DNA of 64,000 nucleotides, taken from NCBI RefSeq assembly GCF_921293095.1, contig NC_060259.1:42823812-42887811 (forward strand). The letters are read 5' to 3'. The notes beneath the pieces were generated by a model. The model did not search any database and was not told the DNA's origin. It saw nothing but the letters and a program-made list of their open reading frames with translations. Every line of letters begins with the position of its first letter. Position 1 is the stretch's first letter. This document shows positions 56,060 to 64,000 of this stretch, one piece after another. Both the position numbers and the translations under genes were made by a program. Source of the DNA: Ischnura elegans. Lineage: Eukaryota; Arthropoda; Insecta; Odonata; Coenagrionidae.

Positions 56060-57100
56060 CAGAAATCTGGTGCCGCTGCCTACGAAATAGAGAGTTAAGG
56101 AGAATTGATGGTGTTCATTCTAGTAGGCTTGAAAGTTTGGGTAAAAACTTTGGAAGTGAGCTTCGATTCTGAATTTTTTCTCAAAGTTATGCATTTGAGT
56201 AAAAAAGAGTGCAGCTGTAGTTTACTTCCCTATCGGAATATTATCTTTTCACATTATATTATGAATATTTATTTAAATATCAAATTCCAGTTTAATTTTA
56301 GCGGAGTCAATTTATCATAGATTCCCTTATTTATTCCCTTCTATGTGATTAAATTCTCCAGCGCAATAATCGCCATGTTGGCTAATGGCCACATGGCAAG
56401 CAACTATAATAAACAACAATATTTGGCCATGGCCTCTTTTCCTATTAAAAATTGTCGATACAAATTATAATTCCATACTTCTTTTAATTGATCGTTACGA
56501 ATTCCCCTCTAGAAATTCGTGTGCAAGAAGGTATTAGGGGGTTGTGACCCAGAAATCTGGTGCCGCTGCCAACGAAATAGAGAGTTAAGGAGATTTTAAA
56601 TCGAAACTTGAAGCATTAACGTGGTGGAAGGGCTCCATATTAATAATGAAAAGTAGAATAAAGAAGTAACAAAGTGTTTTTCATTATTAATCAAGGAGAT
56701 TTGATGGTGTTCATTCTAATAGGCGTGAAAGTTTGGATAAAAACTTTGGAAGTGGGCTTCGATTCTGAATTTTCTTAAAGTTATACATTTTTAAAATGCA
56801 AAAGATGCATTATGAATGCAATTATTAATGCATAAAATGCATAAATAATTGCATTTTTAAGTTATGCATTTTTTTAGAGTGTGAACTCAGACTTCCATAA
56901 AGTAACACAGCCTTGAGGATGGAAGACAAGTCGTCTCCCGAAACGTCGGCTTGTATAAAAGCATTAACCTGGCTACAAACCCAAGAAATATTCGTCAGAA
57001 GTATTCACCAGGAAAAATTAAAATCGTTTAAGGTATTAGGTATTTTGACTTGCAATTTCCCAATAGTCAGCATTGCGCAGAAAGACTCAATTTACTCCCG
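56060..57100 (+). repeat. Dispersed repeat (copy 2), split and partly reduplicated
   Basis: Counterpart of 51962-52630, interrupted at about 56520-57035. The interruption contains two shorter repeats of the start region: GAAATCTGGTGCCGCTGCC with ACGAAATAGAGAGTTAAGGA (about 56552-56590), and TTTGATGGTGTTCATTCTAA (about 56700) with AAAACTTTGGAAGTGGGCTT. A perfect 12-bp hairpin AATGCAATTATT/AATAATTGCATT (56815-56855) and a GGAAGAC...GTCTCC-CGAAACG motif (56911-56950) are also present. Confidence 0.7.
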
Positions 57101-57603
57101 TGACTTCGCCATTGTGGCGTGCTCAACATGAGTAGTTTCCATTAGAGACACAGGCAAGATGCCATCTCCACAGTTTTCCCACCCCCTCAGCTATACCCTC
57201 AGCTGCCATCTTCGAGGAGGGATGTACGAAATAGACAAATACCTTTCCTTAGAGACTTTTGCGATTTTTCTTCTAAGGGAGGGGGGAAGTTGTCCCCCCT
57301 AGGCCCTCCGTTGGGTGCGTCCATGGTTGTGATTACGTTTAGTCGTTGCGTCTTGTCGTAAAGTAGTAACGTGGGATATATTTCCCATTAAGTGTTGAAA
57401 ACTATTGAACAGGGTCATCATAGTTAGTCAGGAAATAAAAATACCGAGGATTAAAAACCCAAGCCTGCGTATCACATCTATAAACCCCTTTTTTCGATGG
57501 GCAATGGATTTCATTTAAGCGTAACAAGAACTCACAAAGGTATATATTTCAATTTGATCTTCATATTTATAAATCGATATAATCTGTTACATATGTAAGA
57601 TTT

Positions 57604-57997
57604 AATAACGTCTTGGAGTATAGGTCTGGGAATGACATGCAAAACTTTTTGCCGACGTTTCGATGTTTCTCATATCATCTTTAGGGCTTATTTACACTTT
57701 GTTTGCAATCGGTACAATCGGTTCATAAAGTACAAATAAGCCCTGAAGAAGATATAAGAAATATATCGAAACGTCTAGCAATTCACCACTTTACAGGACA
57801 CACTTTTGATTGCGCCTTCGTACACACGTCAGACTGTGCAAGAACGTGCCCCGTCTAATACGACCTTAAAATACAAAATGCTTACAATCGGTAAACAAAG
57901 TGCAAACAAGCCCCCAAGAAGATGTAATAAATATATCGAAATGTCGGCAGACATTTTGGCATTTCATCCCTGACCTATACTCCAAGGCGTTATTAAT
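57604..57997. repeat. Inverted repeat (about 110-bp arms) enclosing a Harbinger MITE fragment
   Basis: The left arm 57604-57713 and right arm 57885-57997 are inverted copies: TAACG.CTTGGAGTATAGGT, GGGAATGA, GACGTTTCGAT and CACTTTGTTTGCAATCGGT. The loop holds a further copy of the motif (CCCTGAAGAAGATATAAG, ending ATATATCGAAACGTC, 57741-57775) and the MITE fragment. Confidence 0.8.
57775..57866 (+). mobile_element. Harbinger MITE H1, right-half fragment
   Basis: CTAGCAATTCACCACTTTAC, TTTTGATTGCGCCTTCG and the end ATACGACCT followed by TAA match the right half of 24199-24432. The left half is absent, and the break lies directly after a CGAAACGTC motif. Confidence 0.8.
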
Positions 57998-57999
57998 TA

Positions 58000-59355
58000 T
58001 ATACATATATATGACATTCACAGAAATCTTGAGGGTCGGAAATTTTAAAGGAGCAGTTCAAGACACGATGGAAACCGTCATCTGCATTTAATTTCGTTAA
58101 AAATGCACCGGAAGCCCAAAAAGGGTACTATGTTCCTAAAAATTCATTACAGCCGGTACATGGGTTTCTTCATTCGCTCTTTTTAATAATTGATAGATAC
58201 TTGAGATTTTGGCATGTGATATTCAAGGAAGAAGGGTTGTAAATAATATTACTTACCCCTCCATTTGATAAGCATTTATAGATATTTCCCTTGATAACCA
58301 CGTTTTTATAATTAAAAAATTTTGCATTTCTCTCTATTTTTTCAACGAGTATTTCCAATGCAACCGTGGTATTAGGCATATCAAAAGGAGCTAATTCATG
58401 CTTATAAAAATGCCCACTGCTAAAATCTACCCCCCCTCTGAATCTGAAAACAAAACTGCTCATTTACAACAGTTGCATAAAACCGATTCTAGGGTAAATT
58501 AAGGGGAGATGCCGCACATTTTGTAAAAAAAACTATATTTTGTCCTATTTTTCTTTTTCGATTAAAATAAGTAGTAAATATGGTGACTAATCTTGTTTCT
58601 GACGCAAGCACAAAAATGTATTCATATATCACTCTTCTCTAAGCTGTATGAATTATTTTTGTAAAACATTACCTCGCCGCGTCTATCCCGTATATTGCGG
58701 GTGACACACCCGCAACTGATACGCCTCATGTTATTGAATTGAAATTTAAATTATTAAAACCGACTAAAACTGATTTCTGCATTCAGTAACTCCATTTAAA
58801 AAGAAAAACATTTTTGCATTGCTGAAGTTTTGAGGAAAATAAAATTTGCACTTACCTTTTGATATATTTTTGCTATTTTTCTAATTAAAACGTCTCTACT
58901 ATTTTAATGCGACTGAAATGCTGGTTGTACAACTAGATCTATATCTATGCCATTATATTACAAACATATCCATGTAAAAAACCAAGAAATTCAACTAACA
59001 TGGGCTACATTTACCCAACATTTATTGAAAAATGCAAGTTTAACCGAAGAGTTCAGTTAAAAGAGACTTAATTTAGGAGTTTATTTTTAGAATTCCAAAA
59101 TACAAGTTCAAAATAAATAAAGGCAATTTATTTAAGTTATACCTTGGCTAAGTCAAAACTCGCTGTTGCCTACAAAATTAGCATAGTTATTTTCACAGTA
59201 TGCAAACAAATAATTACATAACACAGAAACAATTTTTAGTTTTAGTATGCACAGTGATAACGTTACAAAAAATGTGCTGTAATTCATTTCAAATCATTTT
59301 TCATTCCGTGAGGAGTATCTCCTATCCCGTATGCGGCGTCTCTCCCCGGTTCACC
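58000..59355. other. Intergenic DNA, nothing recognised
   Basis: AT-rich; the longest frame (58170-58463 minus, 97 codons) has no domain. Confidence 0.5.
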
Positions 59356-59363
59356 CTATCTTA

Positions 59364-59597
59364 AGGTCGTTTTACACGGTACACGGAATTGCGCAATCTG
59401 ACGTACGTGCGAAGGCGCAATCAAAATTGCGTCGTGTAAAGCGGTGCATTGCTAGAACACATGCGGGAATGCGTGGATGCGAGACGGCAAAATAGTCCCT
59501 GTTCTAATTTCGTTCATGCATTCGCGCAATTCCACGCCATTTTATAAATAAATGCAGCTCTAACCTGCGCAATTCCGAGCCCCGTGTAAAACGGCCT
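59364..59597 (-). mobile_element. PIF/Harbinger-type MITE, family H1 (copy 2)
   Basis: 234 bp, identical in length to copy 1 and in the opposite orientation. Ends are AGGTCGTTTTACACGG and (read inward) AGGCCGTTTTACACGG, with TTA on both flanks (59361-59363 and 59598-59600). The interior shares CCTGTTCTAATTTCGTTCAT and GCATTCGCGCAATTCCACG with copy 1. Confidence 0.9.
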
Positions 59598-59604
59598 TTA
59601 CGCC

Positions 59605-61970
59605 TCCCCGCTTGGCTCCACGCAGCGGCAAACCACCGCAAACATCACCAATCCACGGAAAATGCGACCATTCACGGATTATGAGCAACAAAAATATTAG
59701 AAAGGACCTTAATTTAACTACGCAATTAATCAACTTAAAATCTCTTATTCTGAGATTCTCAAAATCATTTCATTTAACGAACAGTGAGTTGATGACTTCC
59801 CTTTAGAAATACACCCCATCATCCTCAGATAAACATAAAGATCCCAAAAATGCCCTTAACCCTTCCCACATTCCTACTCCTACCTAATTGAATTTGAAAC
59901 TATGCCATGACATCACCTCAATTTTAATTATTTTTGAAACAAAATTTTACTGATACTCTCGGTAGATAACTGCAGAAGGTGGAACTTTTGTTCATATAAA
60001 ACAACAGCGATATTTCAGCGTAGCATATAAACATGATAAATTCATGGGTATTTTTAGTCTATTTATGATGCGTTATTTAGTACTTGAAACAAAATAGGAT
60101 CTTTCGCTTTCCCGATGCGCAAGTGGGTTCACATCATCTCAGGAATACCGCCGTGTGGGCCCTTGATGGTAATCAACATTTTAATACACGACTCGTACAT
60201 CGACCACTTTCACGGCCGTATACACAGGTTTTTAATCACAATGTAATTTTGTTTTCATTATACATTTAATTATTTATTGATAATATTTTAACGATGTTAA
60301 TCAGTGTTCATATCTATTTTAATTCCTTTAGTAATTTTCGATTGATTTATTTTATATTTTTCACTTTGACATTTTATACCTATTTTATTCAAATTGATAA
60401 TTGTTTTAGATTCTGTTTTTCAATCTTGACGAATTAAATACAGAGCAATTAATGATCTCTTATTGTTTTTATAGTCTTAAAAATTATTCACCAGAAATTT
60501 CACTCATTTTATTACTTGTGTGCCGTTATTTATTATACATTTCTTTTTGTGACTATGGTTTTCTTTATTTATTTCCACATTTGTTTGCAAGTGGTATGAA
60601 ATGTGACCTGGGAATTCTGAGCGGTGACCACCTACAGTTTTCTCAAAGACTCGACCAGCTCCGAGGACCTGATTCAACTGACAACGGTGAAGCATCCCAT
60701 CCGCTTCGCTTGAATAGTATTTGATGCATAATTTCCTAAGCTGGATGCAAAATTTTATAACCATGTAAAATTGCCCCGGCCCAGAGGACGAAGGGGCCTC
60801 AATTGGGCCAGGTCAAAGAAAATAAAAGTTATGTCCTGGCTGAAACTAATTATGCATGATTAATATAAATTAACTTATTTTGTTTACATTAGAGTTCTTT
60901 TCTTTAACACTTTGCATACCGGCCCAAAAACGGTTGATCATTACCTGTATGCCGGTCGTTTTTGCTACTTTTCATATGTCCATTTCAAAATAACCACTCA
61001 AATCATGATGTTTTAAAACATTATATTTCTGCATGATTTTGCTATATATTGGCTTTGAATTGAACTAACTATACCATGGAATGAACATAGACTAATAGAT
61101 TCCGTCTACGGACGGAATACCTCATTGAAATATTGTTGAAAAGTTCATTCCGTCAACTGACGTGAAAAGCAGTTTTGGAGTTGTCTCACCATTCCATCAA
61201 TTGACATGATTGGCATGCTAATTGTTAATATTTAGGCTTTAAAAACAGTAAAATAATTTACTTATGCAAATATTTTAAAATATTGCACATAATAAGAATG
61301 TAAAATACGTGAACTTTCAATGATGCATTTAAAGTAAATTACTTCAATGGGTAGTGACGAGCGCCGAACGTGTCAAGCAGAGTGTGTGATTTGTTCTTCA
61401 GCTTCAAATCTGTTTTTTACAATTATTTCGGCTAATCCAAACAATCAATTATTCCGAACACGGTTCGGTCCCAATTAGTTCAGATTAGCGGTACGCCAAT
61501 GTATGTAATTGATAGTTGCGTTATAAAGCCAAAATAATTAATAATATCTATTAGCATATATTATTTCTTTAGTAAAAACGGCATTGATTTTATGATAAGG
61601 AAGTATGCCATTGAATTAGAATCCGTGATTGAAAAAAATATATTAATGTATCGAGATTTCAAGACTAAAATGATTGCGTAATTGAGTACGATGAAAAACT
61701 TAAAAAATCTTATTCAGAATGTAAGTGAACTCGATGCAAATAATAGCTAAATAGGTCAAGTTATTTTATTTTTGAAAAATAACTAGCTATTCCATTACGT
61801 TATCCTCTTTCCCCTCCTGCAGAACACTAATGGGCTTCCCAGATAGTTTACGTTATAGCAGTAGATTGTTTTAATCTAAAAACTGCTGAACTGCTGATCA
61901 CCAAATACTGAATGTTTCATGGTGATCACCGAGTGAAAAACTTTTTCATGTTCAGTGTTCGTCTGCGTAT
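59605..61970. other. Intergenic DNA; one retroelement-like 3' tail
   Basis: No gene recognised. At 60773-60832, GCCCCGGCCCAGAGGACGAA, GGGCCTCAATTGGGCCAGGT and AAAGAAAATAAAA form a hairpin plus A-rich tail shared with 22968-23045, probably the 3' end of a retroposon family. TTAA followed by CACTTTGCATACCGGC at 60903 is piggyBac-like, but no matching far end was found. Confidence 0.45.
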
Positions 61971-61974
61971 CATA

Positions 61975-62409
61975 TATTGGCGTACCCAGCGGGGGGCAGC
62001 GGGGGTTAGCTGCCCCTCCCCCCTAGATACAAAAGTAAATTCAGTTCAAAACGAAAGTTTTGAACAAATTTTCTTCAAATCCAAGAAAAGTAATATTAGT
62101 ATAAAAGATGTAATCAAAATAAAAATATTTTTTCGAGCAAATAATTTTAAAAACTATATGAAGTGATTATATGAATAAGATATATGAATATGATATATTT
62201 ATGAACTATATAAATATGATATATTTATAATGAAGTGATTTACGTCGGCGCTCTTAGATTTTCTTAACTGCGCAGAAACCCGAGAAATTTTTATTTACTA
62301 AGCGCTGTTATAATTTTCTGGAAATGTTGGTTTCCTTAACCTTTTCTGTGCTATAACTTGAACGACAACGGCTTGCCCACCTCTTGGTTTGATACTGGGT
62401 ACGCCCTTG
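61975..62409. mobile_element. hAT-type non-autonomous element, 435 bp
   Basis: The left end TATTGGCGTACCCAGCGGGG and the right end read inward CAAGGGCGTACCCAGTATCA share GGCGTACCCAG. The flanking octamers GTATCATA (61967-61974) and GTATCATG (62410-62417) match at seven of eight positions. Interior AT-rich without a transposase frame. Confidence 0.75.
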
Positions 62410-62419
62410 GTATCATGGC

Positions 62420-64000
62420 TTGTCTCCCTTCACCATGAAAGAAATTCCGCGTACGCTCTATGCGTGGCGGTTGTTGCTAAAGATATCATAAAAACGCCTG
62501 ATGTAAATAATTGGTAAAACTGATGGAGGCTTCCAGAGCGAGCCCAGACGCAGCCCCAGGAGTAGGTTTTGATTATTCCAGCTATTTGATGACTAACAAG
62601 TAAGTGTGGGAAACACTGAATTAGTTACTCATTTTTCCTATGCGCCAGCAATTCATTCGACCCTTTTTAGGTATTTATCCGTTACCTAAAATTGACAAGT
62701 AAAGGAATCAACTGAAAATGCATTATAATTGCTGCAGAACCAGTAATGTTATGATAATCAATGCATATTAACATATTTATCGGAGTTGTGACGATTAAAT
62801 TAGGCACTCCTTATCAGAAATTACCATTTTTCCTGTTATTATGTCCCTCCTTTTAGATAGAGTAACAAAGCACCCAAATTTATAGACGAAGGTTTTTTCA
62901 AGGCATCATAATTGTCCCTTGACATGCAATCGTTGCAACTATCGGTCAAACCGACGACCAACGCGTTGGTCAAAAAACTATCACACGTTCATTTTAACCA
63001 CCTAATGATGCTCACTTCACCGTTATAATTTCTGTGAATGAGGGGATTAACAGCATTGAAAAATATAAATGACCTGCATACGGTCCGTTTGTTTTAAGGT
63101 TGCAATGAAAGTCATTGGTAACCGCACGTTCACGTTTAGGCTACCGGGAATAAAACGTAGCAAAAGTAACTTTGACCAGGCGAAAATTTCAATCCATTCA
63201 AGCGTAATACCTATGGGAAGCATGGGTTAAAAACTCAAGGCAAAGAAAAACTAAAATTATAACTTACCCGAAAAAAAAGGAAGGCTGGTTGGATTGAAAA
63301 CACTGCCGTCCTAGTTTGTGAAGTTGTGACAGGTGGTATTTCACTACAAATCACTAAATTCAGCAAGACTGTAGATTTTACGAATTCGATAGCGAAACAC
63401 TTTCTTCTTCCAAAGTCAGGAAAGAACTGTATGTTAGCATGCATTTGCGTAGCAAAGAAGAAAAAAACCCCAGCGGAAATATAAGTTTCATTCGGTTAGA
63501 GGATGGATGGTGTCGTAAAACGTCACTTTCAGCCCTACCACCCTCGAGGACGAAAAGCTGGAGGGTGTTGCCAAAGGAGTGGGAAGAGACGCAATCGCAG
63601 ATGTTGTCTTTTCCGCAAACATCCAACGCGCACCATGAAACCGCATAATACTTCAAGAGCTGAAAGACACATTTTGATATTCTCCGAAGGACTTCTCCAC
63701 CAAAATAAATCCACCATACATGTGCATTGCACCATATTTTCCGACCAATACCTTTGTTCTATCTTCAGTACAGTATTTAAAAGAGTATTAGGCTACGGTT
63801 TCTATGCATGCGAGTTATGACGAAAATAATTTCTAACGAGTGTGTACTCGTCCGAAATCTTCATCAGAACAAGGTGGTTACACTGCGCGAGTTTTCCTAG
63901 ATTATAACAGTCAGTACGTTTCTTCCAAATCACAAAGATGGACGAATTTGATTAGTTATATTTTTTCTTGAAAGTCCGTTGACGAAGTTATTTTTGCCGA
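62420..64000. other. Intergenic DNA to the window end, nothing recognised
   Basis: Open frames of 66-105 codons overlap on both strands around 63380-63820 (basic, Cys/Arg-rich on plus). No domain, splice structure or repeat match supports a gene. Confidence 0.45.

Noticed and set aside
55816-56078. hAT-like ends CAGTAGCGTAGCCAGG ... CGCTG
   Set aside because: The flanking octamers do not match and the right end lies inside a repeat shared with 51962-52630, so element boundaries are not supported.
60903-61360. piggyBac-like start TTAA-CACTTTGCATACCGGC
   Set aside because: No matching inverted end flanked by TTAA was found downstream.
63235-63820. Cluster of overlapping 66-105 codon frames near the window end
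   Set aside because: They overlap on both strands without domain, splice or repeat support.

Overview
This is eukaryotic nuclear DNA, AT-rich and gene-poor. It almost certainly comes from an arthropod, most likely an insect with a repeat-rich, fairly large genome. The evidence is one intact Atonal-type proneural bHLH gene and a dense, layered set of insect-style transposable elements: Tc1/mariner, PIF/Harbinger MITEs, hAT and piggyBac MITEs, a Transib-like element, Jockey- and RTE-type LINE remnants, and tRNA-derived SINEs. I cannot name the order from the sequence alone. No rRNA gene, functional tRNA gene, CRISPR array or bacterial-style operon was seen.

The only gene I would call functional is on the minus strand at 37504-38079. 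It is a single-exon 191-residue Atonal-like protein whose bHLH domain fills the C-terminus, with a plausible TATA/CCAAT core promoter just upstream (38206-38303). A piggyBac-type MITE (37179-37393) sits 110 bp beyond its stop codon. Several GC-rich blocks (about 5.6-6.5, 16.9-17.5, 29.4-30.3, 33.0-33.25 and 53.7-54.1 kb) stand out from the AT-rich background. They have no convincing coding capacity and could be cis-regulatory or CpG-island-like DNA.

Layout: 0-5 kb, array of a GATATC-rich repeat, short tandem repeats and an older repeat; 5-10 kb, Harbinger MITE, GC block, SINE fragments, piggyBac MITEs; 10.5-11.7 kb, an RTE-like LINE on the minus strand split by a second, 5'-truncated LINE on the plus strand; 15.3-15.95 kb, Jockey-like LINE remnant; 19.5-24.8 kb, the GATATC-rich family, a 2.5-kb Transib-like foldback element (20190-22707), a hAT element, a long hairpin and a nested Harbinger MITE; 25.8-29.1 kb, a 3.3-kb Tc1/mariner element with long terminal repeats and a decayed transposase; 33.7-36 kb, SINEs and hAT MITEs; 37.2-38.3 kb, the atonal locus; 40-57 kb, an inverted SINE dimer, hAT MITEs, further Harbinger MITEs and several dispersed duplications; 57.6-62.4 kb, an inverted repeat, a Harbinger MITE and a hAT element.

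The most notable structure is the Transib-like element. Its ends read CACAGTG (identical to the V(D)J recombination-signal heptamer) followed 22 nt later by an A-rich nonamer-like block. It is flanked by a perfect 5-bp CGACG duplication, and its arms are about 970 bp and nearly identical. A second theme is a recurring stem-loop motif of the form CTGAWGA-N-stem-CGAAACG at seven or more loci, resembling a hammerhead-ribozyme core.
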